Assembly (NCBI GenBank): GCA_029261355.1
Contig: JAJDBM010000026.1
Location: 1 to 64,000 of the forward strand
From: Nitrospirales bacterium
GTDB lineage: Bacteria > Nitrospirota > Nitrospiria > Nitrospirales > UBA8639
Direction of reading: 5' to 3'
Length of the DNA stretch: 64,000 nt
Shown here piece after piece: positions 26,686 to 36,265 of this stretch. The notes below the pieces were generated by a model, which was given only the letters and a program-made list of their open reading frames with translations, had not been told where the DNA came from and searched no databases. Each line of letters starts with the position of its first letter. Position 1 is the stretch's first letter. Both the position numbers and the translations under genes were made by a program.

Positions 26686-27918
26686 TCATTCGGGTGGAGA
26701 TTCTGGAAGCACTTTTCGCATGGTGACGAGTGTCAATAGAGTGGTAATCACAACCATGAGGACTAACGCCGAAAACAGGTTTGCAACAAGGAGGTTTTCA
26801 TGATTTCCATTCGCGAATAGTCCTGCCTCATAGGCAATGCTTAGGACGACTAGCTCGACTGCTCCCCGACTACTCATGCCGACCCCGACTGCCAAGGCTT
26901 CCCGACGATTGAGTCCGAGCCAGTAAGCAGGCAGCCCCGAGCCTATTAATTTTCCGAAAAACGCGAGACTAATGAGAAGTAAAATAAACAGTGGAATCTG
27001 AGTGACGGCCTCGAATGCCACATTGAGGCCTATCCAAATAAAAAACATGGGTCCCAGAACTCCTTGTGTAATCCCTGTCGTAATTAATTTCATTTCCTCA
27101 TAGGCCTCCTGTCCAACCCTGCTGGGTTCAAAGTAGAGTCCAGCCATAAATGCTCCAAGAATCCAATGGAGCTCCAGAGCTTCCGCGAGAAGACCATAGG
27201 CTAAGGCTACAGCCATCAACGCACTGAACTCTACGGCAGCAAGTTGCAACGCCTTCAGGCTCTTCCTGACCTTTGGGTACACATGAATACCAAGACTTAT
27301 GGTAATGCCGAAGAAGAGGAGGACTTTGCTAAGAAGAAGAGCAAAAGCCATTGGGTCAGGGATATGCCCGGTCTGAATCATTGAGCTCAAAATGGCTAGC
27401 AAGAATAACCCAATGATATCGTCAATTATGGCTGCCCCAACGATCGTTTGTCCTATTCTTGAATGGAGAAGTCTAAATTCAGTCAAAACCTTAATGGTCG
27501 CTGGGATCGAGGTGATAGACATGGTGATGCCAATTAAAAAAGCCTGAATGGATCTCACATCGGATTCAGGAAGAAACAGCCATCCTACAGTAAACCCTGC
27601 TACCAACGGTGCCAGCGCACCACCTAGTGCCACAATAATGGCACTACCAGAATTTTGTTGAAGTTCTTCGAGTTTCGATTCAATACCTGCGAGTAGAACA
27701 AGAAAAAAAATACCGAGCTGAGCAAATTCTTCGAGGGTCTTACTCGTCGTCAACTGAGTAAAAACAGGAATAGCCGGTCCCCAAAGAGCCGCGGCCGCCG
27801 CTAACAGAATGCCAGCACTCAATTCACCCACTGCAGACGGTTGCCCAATGCGCTCTGCAGTCTCACCAAAGACTCGGGCGAGTAAAATCAGAATGAGAAG
27901 TTCAATTAGAACATTCAA
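26686..27918 (-). CDS. CPA2-type sodium/proton antiporter (KefB-like)
   Basis: This 410-residue membrane protein has about 11-12 helices of the Na_H_Exchanger family, including the VVGAAIIDDIIGLF core helix with two acidic residues needed for ion exchange. No C-terminal TrkA/RCK domain is present, unlike full KefB/KefC. It would exchange sodium or potassium for protons and support pH or ion balance. A sigma54-type promoter lies about 105 bases upstream, and the CDF gene follows. Confidence 0.88.
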   Translation of the reverse strand: MNVLIELLILILLARVFGETAERIGQPSAVGELSAGILLAAAAALWGPAIPVFTQLTTSKTLEEFAQLGIFFLVLLAGIESKLEELQQNSGSAIIVALGGALAPLVAGFTVGWLFLPESDVRSIQAFLIGITMSITSIPATIKVLTEFRLLHSRIGQTIVGAAIIDDIIGLFLLAILSSMIQTGHIPDPMAFALLLSKVLLFFGITISLGIHVYPKVRKSLKALQLAAVEFSALMAVALAYGLLAEALELHWILGAFMAGLYFEPSRVGQEAYEEMKLITTGITQGVLGPMFFIWIGLNVAFEAVTQIPLFILLLISLAFFGKLIGSGLPAYWLGLNRREALAVGVGMSSRGAVELVVLSIAYEAGLFANGNHENLLVANLFSALVLMVVITTLLTLVTMRKVLPESPPE

Positions 27919-28021
27919 AGGAACGCCTTTCCTCTAATTGAGAGAAAAAGAAGCACAAAAAATAAGTGGAGTGAGTGAATCCTTCCTTGAATTCATCAGG
28001 AGTGCGCGTCAATTAATGTTC

Positions 28022-28037
28022 AGCAAGCGCAATGCCA
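28022..28037 (-). promoter_or_regulatory. Sigma54-type promoter for antiporter/CDF genes
   Basis: On the minus strand TGGCATTGCGCTTGCT has the invariant GG and GC at correct spacing with two non-core mismatches. The -12 element is about 105 bases from the antiporter ATG. Confidence 0.6.
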
Positions 28038-28191
28038 TAGAGCGTGACTTATAAGTACCCTTTATCAGGGAGAGCCAGAGAAAACCGTGGCAAAAGTCTA
28101 CATTGTTGAAGGAATGTTTTGTCCCAAATAGGGTCATGAAGACCTTATGAAGCAGAGTGAGTTGATTGAATTGTAAGCAATAGAGGGAACG

Positions 28192-28272
28192 ATGAAAATC
28201 AGATACCTGGTCCTTTTATTGCTTATTCTTGAAACGAAACTCATGACGTGTAGAAAGAATTTTTTGAGTTAG
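28192..28272 (+). CDS. Possible 26-residue hydrophobic leader or small lipoprotein
   Basis: ATG 28192 with AGAGGGA just upstream opens 26 codons. The product starts with a basic-hydrophobic segment (MKIRYLVLLLLILE) and a later cysteine, like a very short lipoprotein or a leader peptide for the macro-domain gene 100 bases downstream. Within it, TGGTCCTTTTATTGCT (28208-28223, plus strand) keeps GG/GC at sigma54 spacing and may instead be a weak promoter. The two readings compete. Confidence 0.25.
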   Translation: MKIRYLVLLLLILETKLMTCRKNFLS

Positions 28273-28371
28273 AAATTTTTTTTCAAGTAAGTCGGCAGAG
28301 TGAATCAGTATTGCTCTCAATTTATTCGTACCCTTTATGTGCCCAACGAGAATCTTCAAAAGGAGCATCAC

Positions 28372-28860
28372 ATGATTGTTGAAGTTGAAGGTGACATTCT
28401 ATTATCCGACACAGAATGCATTGCACATGGCGTAGCTCCCGGTGATCACTTTTCACAAGGATTGGCGCTCAGTTTACGAGAAGCATGGCCATCGATGGTG
28501 AAAGATTTTCGTCATTTCTGCCAAACGACTCATCCAAAACCTGGAGAACTGGTGATGTGGGGAGGAGCTGGGGGTAAACGTCTTATCCATTTACTTACCC
28601 AAGAAGCATCATCCGTTCAAGGAGGACGACCTGGTCGTGCGACAACTGTATACGTGAATCATGCATTGCGCGAATTGAGATTATTTATCGAGAAAGAAGG
28701 TGTAAAGAACCTTGCGTTGCCGAGATTAGCAACTGGCGTTGGTGGGTTGAGCTGGGAAGAGGTCAGACCATTAATTATACAACATCTTGGTGAGTTACGT
28801 ATTCCAATTAATGTTTATGTCGTATTTCATAAAGGTGTGAAGGCGAAGGAGACAGCATGA
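28372..28860 (+). CDS. Macro-domain protein (ADP-ribose binding or hydrolysing)
   Basis: This 162-residue protein consists of one macro domain: VEVEGDILLSDTECIAHGVAPGDHFSQG at its start (acidic and glycine-rich ADP-ribose pocket), and LPRLATGVGGLSWEEV near the end, matching the LPxIGtGxxGxxW loop. AAGGAG precedes ATG 28372, which I prefer over an upstream in-frame ATG at 28300. Such domains remove or bind ADP-ribose on proteins or nucleic acids. No DarT-type toxin gene is adjacent. Its stop overlaps the next USP start (ATGA), so the two are coupled. Confidence 0.85.
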   Translation: MIVEVEGDILLSDTECIAHGVAPGDHFSQGLALSLREAWPSMVKDFRHFCQTTHPKPGELVMWGGAGGKRLIHLLTQEASSVQGGRPGRATTVYVNHALRELRLFIEKEGVKNLALPRLATGVGGLSWEEVRPLIIQHLGELRIPINVYVVFHKGVKAKETA

Positions 28861-29771
28861 AAGTGTTATGTGCGGTCGACGGATCAGAATTTTCACAATT
28901 GGCGGTTGAATCTTTGGGGACATTGTTTCAGCAATCTCTAAGGGAGATCATTCTTCTTCATGTGGTTGATGATGTACAATTACGGCAGGGTATGAAGAAA
29001 GAAGGTTTAAGTCAGGCAAAGATCAAGAAAGTGATTACAGCGATGAATCACGCCGGCAAACAGCTACTGAAACAGGCTGAAGGTCATGCCACGCTTGCGA
29101 TCAGGCAGGCACAGTCAAAGCCCTTTGTGAAGATTCGGACAGTATTGACGCATGGTCACGTCATCAATGTGGTGACGAAACAAGCTGAAAAAAGAAAAGT
29201 CGACTTGATTGTCATGGGATCACGCGGACTCAGTAATAGCAGCGGCTATCTGATGGGAAGTGTCTCGAAGAAAGTCTTGACGCATGCGCCCTGTGCAGTG
29301 TTGACGGTTAAAGAGCCGATTCCTGCGAAGCCCAAAGTTCTCTTAGCCATTGATGGATCCAATGCCTCGAAGCGTGCAGCCAGCACGTTCCAGTCGTGGA
29401 TTTTTCCAGAGACGATCTCCCTACACCTTCTCTCGGTTGTTCCACAGTTTCTCACGGACATTGCTCAAAATGTACTTTCTAAGACACACGTAAAAAGTCT
29501 GATGAAGCCGTTTCAACTACGGGCGAAGGAAGTTACAGCGGAACATCGAGAGTTTTTTCTTAAGGAAGGCTACAATGTGACATCAGAGGTTAAAGAAGGG
29601 GATCCTCGTAAGATTATTCTCGATCAGCTTGAACGTAACAAATCTGATCTTGCTGTTTTAGGTTCAAAAGGTTTGACAGGTCCCGAACGATTTCAAATGG
29701 GCAGCGTGTCTGAATGGGTAGCAGGATATACCGGATGTTCAGTATTGGTAGTACGACCACCAATGAGCTGA
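28857..29771 (+). CDS. Tandem universal stress protein
   Basis: This 304-residue cytoplasmic protein has two Usp domains. The nucleotide loops are GSRGLSNSSGYLMGSVSKK and GSKGLTGPERFQMGSVSEW. The start overlaps the macro-domain gene by four bases, so production of the two is linked. A role in an ADP-ribose-related stress response is inference from this coupling. Confidence 0.92.
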   Translation: MKVLCAVDGSEFSQLAVESLGTLFQQSLREIILLHVVDDVQLRQGMKKEGLSQAKIKKVITAMNHAGKQLLKQAEGHATLAIRQAQSKPFVKIRTVLTHGHVINVVTKQAEKRKVDLIVMGSRGLSNSSGYLMGSVSKKVLTHAPCAVLTVKEPIPAKPKVLLAIDGSNASKRAASTFQSWIFPETISLHLLSVVPQFLTDIAQNVLSKTHVKSLMKPFQLRAKEVTAEHREFFLKEGYNVTSEVKEGDPRKIILDQLERNKSDLAVLGSKGLTGPERFQMGSVSEWVAGYTGCSVLVVRPPMS

Positions 29772-30065
29772 CCAGGAATCGACTGTTACTTTGCCGTGTC
29801 AAAGAAACTTGTCTGCGTGCTTGCATCAGATAATTAACTACCGCTGACCTTATGTGCACTGATGGTTACTTGCCTGTAATCTACCGTTCAATAATTATCC
29901 CCTATGCTTTCAGACATAGTTTCAGTCATATGTTCTCTTCTTGAGAATGCAACACAATATGACTATATGTTGATTGTCTCTTCTTTGACTTAATGAGAAT
30001 AATCTTCTAATAAAAGAGAGGGAGGCGAATGCGACTATCCATTTTATTTGAAGGAGGTGCGAGGA

Positions 30066-31349
30066 GTGGTATCTTTCGATAAAAGAACCGACGGATTGAG
30101 AATTGGGTTATCATGTATTATTGGATGCATGTTAATAACGTCTGGGATAAGTGTTGTTCAGGCTGAAGGTGTGTCTACTCAGATAGAGATGTGTTCTGGT
30201 GATTTTCAGAATATGAGTCTGAGTCCTCAAATGCTTTCTCTGGTTCTGGTGGCGCATAAAAGATGGTTACTTGATTCAAATGACCCAGAAGGCGAAAAAG
30301 CAAATTTGTGTAAAGCTGATTTGGCTGGGGCAGATATGCGGGACGTCGATATGAGTGGAGTGAACTTACGTGGAGCCAATCTAGAGGACGCTAATTTCAA
30401 TGGTGCACTTTTAATCAAAGCAGACTTGCAGGATGCTAATGGGCAAGATGCTTCATTTTATGCGGTGAATTTTCAAGGAGCGAATCTTCATCATGGGATG
30501 TTTCAAGGCGCGGACTTTCGAAAAGCCAATCTTTATCATGCCAACCTTGGTGGAACAGATTTACGTTTGGCGAATATGGCAGAGACGAACTTGCGAATGG
30601 CGAATCTTCAGGATGCCGAAATGGAAGATTCGCATCTTGTCGGGGCGGATCTTCGGGAGGCCGATTTGACACGAGCAAAGTTGCTTCGCGCTGATCTCCA
30701 CGGTGCGCGGCTAGAAAATTCTTTGTTAAGGCAGGCTGAGCTTCGAGAGGCAGATCTCTATCAAGTCCACCTCATGGATGCTGATTTACGAAATGCAGAT
30801 CTAAGAGGAGCAGAATTAAGTATGGCGAACCTGAGCGAAGCAAACCTCAAGCATGCAAAACTCCGGGGTGCGATACTTGAACGAGCAACACTCTATAAGA
30901 CAAATCTGCAGATGGCTGATTGTACAGAGGCCAGTTTTCAAGTAGCGGATTTATTGCAGGCTGATTTATCATATGCAGATCTGAGGGGAACGTCTTTTGA
31001 TGAAGCATATATGGGTAAAGCCATATTGCGTGGTGTTAATCTTGAAGGCGCTGACTTGGCCTGGGTCAACTTAGTTGATGCCGATTTGAGAGAAGCCAAT
31101 CTCGAACAGACGACTCTTTATAAAGCCAAACTACAAGAGGCTAGACTTGATTACGCTCAGTTTTATGGAGCTGACCTTCGTCTAACAGATTTTGATGGTG
31201 CTTCCTTGCAAGATGCTGATTTTCGAGGAGTCGACTTGAAATTTGTGTTAGGGGTGATTCAAAATCAAATTAATAAGGCCTGTCTTGATGGACGAACGGA
31301 TCTTCCTATGGAACTCAAGAGACCTTCCCCATGCATAAAGAGTGAATAG
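30066..31349 (+). CDS. Exported pentapeptide-repeat protein
   Basis: This 427-residue protein has a signal peptide (RIGLSCIIGCMLITSGISVVQA). From about residue 85 to 410 it is almost entirely pentapeptide repeats (A[DN]Lxx), which fold into a right-handed square beta helix. GTG 30066 is chosen because AAGGAGG lies eight bases before it. The export signal differs from cytoplasmic gyrase-protecting repeat proteins, so a periplasmic or surface scaffold role is more likely. Function is unknown. Confidence 0.85.
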   Translation: MVSFDKRTDGLRIGLSCIIGCMLITSGISVVQAEGVSTQIEMCSGDFQNMSLSPQMLSLVLVAHKRWLLDSNDPEGEKANLCKADLAGADMRDVDMSGVNLRGANLEDANFNGALLIKADLQDANGQDASFYAVNFQGANLHHGMFQGADFRKANLYHANLGGTDLRLANMAETNLRMANLQDAEMEDSHLVGADLREADLTRAKLLRADLHGARLENSLLRQAELREADLYQVHLMDADLRNADLRGAELSMANLSEANLKHAKLRGAILERATLYKTNLQMADCTEASFQVADLLQADLSYADLRGTSFDEAYMGKAILRGVNLEGADLAWVNLVDADLREANLEQTTLYKAKLQEARLDYAQFYGADLRLTDFDGASLQDADFRGVDLKFVLGVIQNQINKACLDGRTDLPMELKRPSPCIKSE

Positions 31350-31409
31350 TCAGTATTGTCTAGAGGAAGTATATTTTGAGAAAATTAAATCGACAAAAGG
31401 TGCTGGGAT

Positions 31410-32051
31410 ATGTTTAACGTCTGGGGAGATGGAGGAATTAGGAATCCTTATGTTCCTGGGACCATTCGTGGAAGACGAGTAGAAAAAATATCTCATACAT
31501 TTGCTATTGGAAAGACGACACCCCATACAAAAAGTTCAGATTTTCAGAGTTTAAATTCAGACCAAAGGCGATTGCGTACAGAGATCTATCAAGCCTCTGA
31601 TTCTCAAAGAACGGTTCGAACCCCAGCCATTCTCGCTAAGCAAATCATGAGCTCGCCTGTTGTCACACTCTCTCCAACTGCAGAATTACCTGAAGCCTGG
31701 AACATTATTCAGCAGCGCCGCTTTCGTCATATCCCGGTTTTATCGTCTCAAGGGTATCTCGTAGGAATTCTTTCAGATCGTGATGTATCTTATGCAACAA
31801 TTGAAGTCCTGACATCCCCGGATCAATCTAAAGGTAATGCCACTCGAAAGCCCATTCAGCAGATCATGGTGACAAATGTGCTATCGGCCTCTCCCGAAAC
31901 CGAAATTCGAACGATTGCTCGCATTCTCTTTGAAGAGCGAATCGGGGCCATGCCTATTGTAGGAGAGCAAGGGGAGTTGATCGGAATGCTCACCAGAAGT
32001 GACATTTTGCGAACGGTTGTGAATAAAGCGCCACTAGAGCTATGGATTTAA
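31410..32051 (+). CDS. CBS-domain pair protein
   Basis: This 213-residue cytoplasmic protein has an uncharacterised N-terminal region of 75 residues, then two CBS domains forming one Bateman module: ILAKQIMSSPVVTLSP with GYLVGILSDRDV, and IQQIMVTNVLSASP with GELIGMLTRSDIL. Such modules bind adenine nucleotides and sense energy charge. The gene stands alone on the plus strand between the pentapeptide protein and the USP group. Confidence 0.88.
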   Translation: MFNVWGDGGIRNPYVPGTIRGRRVEKISHTFAIGKTTPHTKSSDFQSLNSDQRRLRTEIYQASDSQRTVRTPAILAKQIMSSPVVTLSPTAELPEAWNIIQQRRFRHIPVLSSQGYLVGILSDRDVSYATIEVLTSPDQSKGNATRKPIQQIMVTNVLSASPETEIRTIARILFEERIGAMPIVGEQGELIGMLTRSDILRTVVNKAPLELWI

Positions 32052-32130
32052 GGAATAGCTCTCGTGTTTAGCCAAGAAGTATGAGCATATTTTGCAACGA
32101 ACCATCACGGAAAAACCTGAAGAATGATTA

Positions 32131-33096
32131 TTATGGTCGTGTAGATCGTTCGGATTTTGAAGGTTTCCGAACGACTAGCACCGAACAGGGTGCATGTCGA
32201 ACCACTTTATTTGAGACACTGCCCATCAAGAGCTTCCTCATGCTGGTCATCCCGCGCGATCCAAGAACAACAAGATCGGCTCGTATTCGTTTGGCACATT
32301 TGAGGATTTCATCGGCAGCAGACCCAAATGCTAAATGTTCGTTTATTTTCCATTCTTTGTCCGCAAACTTTGCCTCGATATCGTGCAGCAGTTGTGTGCC
32401 TTTGAGTCCACGTTCCTTTAAAAGGGCTTTTGCGATGATGTCCATGTTAGTTGGGGAATGTCTGATGGTCGTGACGAGTTGTGGCGTCTGGTAAAAATGT
32501 TTTTTAACGACGTGGAGGATTGTGAGTTGTGATGATTGAGGGAAATCAATGAGATGCAAAAGACTTATCGCCGCTTTGGCATCTGGAGATCCATCAGAGG
32601 CAAAGAGAATCCGTAGACCTTTCGCCTTCGATTTTACGGAATGAGTCGTTGGGCGAACGATCAATGTTGAACATGGGGCCTCTGACAACACCCATTCACT
32701 TACACTTCCTAGAAGAAAACGTTGAAGTCCTTTTCGGCCATGCGTACCGAGGACAACCAGGTCGATATCATGTTTATCGATGGTCGACAGTATGACTCCG
32801 CCTGGAATTCCTTTTGAGACAAGGGGAGTGACTGGTAGAGTTGGAGTTTCCAAGCTTTGGCTTTGTTGGTTTATGAGTTCCCGGGCATTATTCATTTCTT
32901 GTGATTGAAATGATTTGATTGAACGCCCTGTAGTACCTGAGCTTTGTGTGTCAGGACCATCGATGACTTTGAGCAGATAGAGTGATGTGCTGGGAGGGAA
33001 TGTCAGATTCTGAGTAAATTGAGAAGCCATCCGACTATGTGGAGATCCATCGTTTGTTAGTAACACCTTCATTGCTTTGTTCTTTTTGGGGGGCAT
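32131..33096 (-). CDS. Tandem universal stress protein
   Basis: This 321-residue protein has two Usp domains with nucleotide loops GTHGRKGLQRFLLGSVSEW and GSRGMTSMRKLLMGSVSNK. I choose ATG 33096 (AAAGGAAA upstream), since it follows the neighbouring USP stop by 20 bases, over an upstream ATG at 33171 that overlaps that gene. It is most like the USP at 48503, which shares the SPDAKAAISLLHL-type second-domain start. It is the last gene of the CstB/USP transcript. Confidence 0.9.
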   Translation of the reverse strand: MPPKKNKAMKVLLTNDGSPHSRMASQFTQNLTFPPSTSLYLLKVIDGPDTQSSGTTGRSIKSFQSQEMNNARELINQQSQSLETPTLPVTPLVSKGIPGGVILSTIDKHDIDLVVLGTHGRKGLQRFLLGSVSEWVLSEAPCSTLIVRPTTHSVKSKAKGLRILFASDGSPDAKAAISLLHLIDFPQSSQLTILHVVKKHFYQTPQLVTTIRHSPTNMDIIAKALLKERGLKGTQLLHDIEAKFADKEWKINEHLAFGSAADEILKCAKRIRADLVVLGSRGMTSMRKLLMGSVSNKVVRHAPCSVLVVRKPSKSERSTRP

Positions 33097-33115
33097 AGAG
33101 ATTTCCTTTTGTGCG

Positions 33116-33979
33116 TTAGGGGACGAGTAATATCGAGCAGGTTGTATGATGAACGATTGCATGAGAAACACTTCCCAAGAAAAATCGACTGATTCTTGTA
33201 CGTTGTTGCCGACCCATCAGTATGAGATTGACGTCTAGACGTTGAGCTTCTTCATGGATGACAATTGATGGAGTTCCCGTTTTCACGATAGTTGATGTTG
33301 AGTAGCCATGAAGAGCGAGTTGTTCTGCGATGGCATTTGTGAATTGTTCGGCACCTGCGAGTAAGTCTTTCTTGTAGGATTCTGGGATGAGCGCACCGAC
33401 TGGAATAACCGGTTGAGCAAACGGGATGACATGAAGTAGAGTCAGTTTGACCCTTCCTCGAAATGGGTGTCTGCTAAGAAACGACAGGATTTGTTCGGCA
33501 TCTTTCGTCTGTTCGAGTGGGATAAGAATATGCTGAAAAGCATCACATCTATTTTTGGCCACGAGAGTAGCGCAAGATGCATGGGTTACCACACGATGCG
33601 AGACACTCCCTAATGCATGTTCTTGAATGATCCCAAGACCACGAGATCCCATGATGATGAGGTCTGCGTTTTCTTGCTTGGCGGCTGAAAGAATGACTTC
33701 TGCTGTAGGTCCTTGTTCAAGTTGTCGACGGATTGGCCCAACATTCCTTGGAAGTTGCGTAGTCACATTTTCTAGGATCTTGTTTCCCTCCTTACGCAAG
33801 GCCTTTTCTGCTTTTACCGAAAAATCATGACCGACTCCCATACCTGTTCCTGGATAGGCCAATTGCGGCACATCATAAGCGTGGAGCAGCTCAATATCGT
33901 CTAATGGCGACAATGCTTTTAGATTCTGAATGATTATCTGGCTTTGCTCAGATCCATCAAGTGCAACAATGGCTTTCAT
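33116..33979 (-). CDS. Tandem universal stress protein
   Basis: This 287-residue protein has two Usp domains with loops GSRGLGIIQEHALGSVSHR and GRQQRTRISRFFLGSVSHA. The second loop lacks the usual first glycine pair (GRQQR instead of GSHGR), so ATP binding there may be weakened. It is closest in layout to the USP at 21038 and appears to be its paralogue. It lies between the CstB-like gene (29 bases) and another USP gene. Confidence 0.9.
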   Translation of the reverse strand: MKAIVALDGSEQSQIIIQNLKALSPLDDIELLHAYDVPQLAYPGTGMGVGHDFSVKAEKALRKEGNKILENVTTQLPRNVGPIRRQLEQGPTAEVILSAAKQENADLIIMGSRGLGIIQEHALGSVSHRVVTHASCATLVAKNRCDAFQHILIPLEQTKDAEQILSFLSRHPFRGRVKLTLLHVIPFAQPVIPVGALIPESYKKDLLAGAEQFTNAIAEQLALHGYSTSTIVKTGTPSIVIHEEAQRLDVNLILMGRQQRTRISRFFLGSVSHAIVHHTTCSILLVP

Positions 33980-34007
33980 TCTTTCATCCTTTCATCTTCT
34001 CCCTCAC

Positions 34008-35438
34008 CTAACGCCCACCTGCTTGCTGTAGAGATTTAGCCGATTGCAACGATGGATTGACCACTTGTACTTCCCACGCCTCAAAGCCTCCCACGAGGTC
34101 TTGAATATTCTGAAAGCCATGGTGTTCTAATAAACTGGCGGCAATCGATGATCGATACCCACTCGCACAGTGAACCACGACTGGATGGTCCTTGGGAATT
34201 TCCTGTAGATGCTGTTCAAGATTTGGCAGAGGAATATTGCGACTATCATCGATGTGTCGTTGTTGCCATTCTTGTTTCGATCGGACATCTAATATATGAG
34301 GCCGATTCGACGTCATGATGAGTTCACTAAGGTGGGTTGCTGAGATCCGACGTGTGAGGAGTGTCAATTCAGGAGCAGCAGCCAGGGCATGTATGCCTCG
34401 ATGAAGAAATCCAGCCACGTGGTCATATCCAACTCGAGCCAGTCGAATGATTGCTTCTCTCTCTTGCTCAGTTTCTGAGATTAACACGATGGGATGTTCG
34501 CGGTTGAGTATCGTGGCCGACCACGTTTCAAAATTTCCGTCGAGAGAAATGTTTAAACTTCCACAGAGATGCCCCATGGCAAACTCTTTCGGTGTTCGGA
34601 CATCAACAATTTGAGCACGATCACTTTTGAGATGAAGGACTTGAACGAGGTCTAGGGGTTTGAGGGAGTTGGCCATCTTTTCACGGAGAGTTTCATGTTT
34701 TCGTCGATTTAGAAACGCGTTATACTTAAAATATTCTGGAGCGTCGGGCTGATTGGTTGTCACGAGTTCTATAAATGCCTTCTTGGACATTGGCTGTAGC
34801 GCATAATTGTGTTGGCGTTGTGTCCCAATGGTTGAATAGGGGTCGGCTCCCAGTTTTTTCCCACAAAGCGAACCGGCTCCGTGAGCAGGGTACAGGAGCG
34901 TTTTGTTAGGGAGTGAGAGTAGTTTTTGATGCAGTGAGTCGTACAGATCTCCCGCCATGACAGTGGCTGTATTGTCGATCGAGGCCATCAGGTCAGGGCG
35001 CCCCACATCATCGACAAATAGCGTGTCACCACTGAGAATTCCATAGGGTTCCGTGAGCGACTTGCTTTGATCATAGACAAGTATGGAAATACTTTCTGGC
35101 GTATGCCCAGGTGTTTCTAGAATTTTTAGACGAACAGCCCCAAGTTCAAGTTCGTATCCATTGTGCATGGGATGAAAGGCATAGTTCGCACGTGCCTGAG
35201 CGCCCAAACAAATTTCAGCATCTGTTTCTTTCTGCAGTTCGAGGTGCCCCGCCACAAAGTCTGCATGGAAGTGAGTAAGAAACACATAACGCAATATGAG
35301 TCCGTGGGTGGTCAGATCCTTCAGGTATTGTTCTATGTCCCGCTGAGGGTCGACGATTGCGGCGAGATGTGTGCCTTTGTCCCCAATAAGATACGAGGCG
35401 TGGGAAAGACTCTTGAGGTAATATTGTTTGAATAGCAT
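34008..35438 (-). CDS. Persulfide dioxygenase-like protein with two rhodanese domains (CstB-like)
   Basis: This 476-residue protein has an N-terminal metallo-beta-lactamase fold of the ETHE1 type with iron ligands in LTHFHADFVAGH and SGDTLFVDDVGRPDL, then two rhodanese domains. The first, near residues 270-360, lacks the catalytic cysteine; the second has it in VVHCASGYRSS. This is the CstB architecture, in which low-molecular-weight persulfides are oxidised and sulfane sulfur is transferred, giving sulfite or thiosulfate. The start at 35438 is supported by AAGGAG. With SorAB in the same window it suggests a sulfide/persulfide-to-sulfate path. Confidence 0.88.
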   Translation of the reverse strand: MLFKQYYLKSLSHASYLIGDKGTHLAAIVDPQRDIEQYLKDLTTHGLILRYVFLTHFHADFVAGHLELQKETDAEICLGAQARANYAFHPMHNGYELELGAVRLKILETPGHTPESISILVYDQSKSLTEPYGILSGDTLFVDDVGRPDLMASIDNTATVMAGDLYDSLHQKLLSLPNKTLLYPAHGAGSLCGKKLGADPYSTIGTQRQHNYALQPMSKKAFIELVTTNQPDAPEYFKYNAFLNRRKHETLREKMANSLKPLDLVQVLHLKSDRAQIVDVRTPKEFAMGHLCGSLNISLDGNFETWSATILNREHPIVLISETEQEREAIIRLARVGYDHVAGFLHRGIHALAAAPELTLLTRRISATHLSELIMTSNRPHILDVRSKQEWQQRHIDDSRNIPLPNLEQHLQEIPKDHPVVVHCASGYRSSIAASLLEHHGFQNIQDLVGGFEAWEVQVVNPSLQSAKSLQQAGGR

Positions 35439-35502
35439 GTCTGCTCCTTCCATGATTCTCAAAGAACACAATAAAAGAGTAGGAATGGTATTCTGAAAAG
35501 AA

Positions 35503-35589
35503 TTATTTTTTTCTTGTCTTCAATAGGATTACGATCCCGATGATTCCTACGATGAGGGCAAGAATTCCGAAAAATGACAAATTATTCAT
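35503..35589 (-). CDS. 28-residue single-helix membrane peptide
   Basis: ATG 35589 to TAA 35503 encodes 28 residues: a polar start, an uninterrupted hydrophobic helix (FGILALIVGIIGIVILL) and a basic tail (KTRKK), the typical layout of a small inner-membrane protein with the tail in the cytoplasm. It lies between the secreted protein at 35670 and the CstB-like gene on the same strand. A weak GAGAAAAG is upstream. Its composition is far from random for such a short frame. Confidence 0.5.
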   Translation of the reverse strand: MNNLSFFGILALIVGIIGIVILLKTRKK

Positions 35590-35669
35590 GTCAGTGCTTT
35601 TCTCTCATTTGATACTGATGGTCAGTCGGTTCTTGATAGTTGTATCTTGTCCAGTTTTTAATTTTTCAC

Positions 35670-36194
35670 TCAACTTCCTTCATTTTCGCTGGACTCTTGA
35701 GGCCATCGGAAATAGACGATGGACGACTTTTTTTCATGGATTGTTACTCGCCTTTTTAGTTGGTAATGCTCCTGATCTGTTGCCGTGACGGTATATGTTC
35801 CTGGTGGAGCCTTCACGAAAACCCAAGGTCCTAACACATGCCTCTCTGGTATAGAGACGATGACTCTTCCTTTGGTGTTCGTTATTGAGAGAGCAACTCC
35901 GGTTGTATATGCTCGCTTGCCTTTGACTAATATGAGCTTAAGTGGAAATGCCGGATAGCGAACTTGTCGTTGTTCTATTCCTACACCGGTGCTGAAGTAT
36001 TGAACGTTTCCTATTTCATACAAGGGAATGTGCCAGGTACTGCCCCTGTCAACATTCGGTATGCTGAAGTCCAACCTTACCTCTACCCCTTCGGTAGAAG
36101 AGGCTGACGGGGCGGTGACTCCAATATCACTACCGCTGGCCACATTCGCTAGCATAAGACTTCCGATCAAAAGCACACTCCAGACACTTCTCAC
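35670..36194 (-). CDS. Secreted protein of unknown function
   Basis: This 174-residue exported protein has a signal peptide cut near residue 22. The mature part is beta-rich with APPGTYTVTATDQE near the end, recalling the carboxypeptidase regulatory-like fold of the protein at 12537. No catalytic motif is seen. It is in a minus-strand run with the DUF2892 protein, the 28-residue peptide and the CstB-like gene. Confidence 0.65.
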   Translation of the reverse strand: MRSVWSVLLIGSLMLANVASGSDIGVTAPSASSTEGVEVRLDFSIPNVDRGSTWHIPLYEIGNVQYFSTGVGIEQRQVRYPAFPLKLILVKGKRAYTTGVALSITNTKGRVIVSIPERHVLGPWVFVKAPPGTYTVTATDQEHYQLKRRVTIHEKKSSIVYFRWPQESSENEGS

Positions 36195-36265
36195 ACGTCC
36201 CTCCTCTTGAAATATTACGTGTTTTGATTCCTCTGCAGGCTTCGTGGACGTTCCTAATTTTCAAA

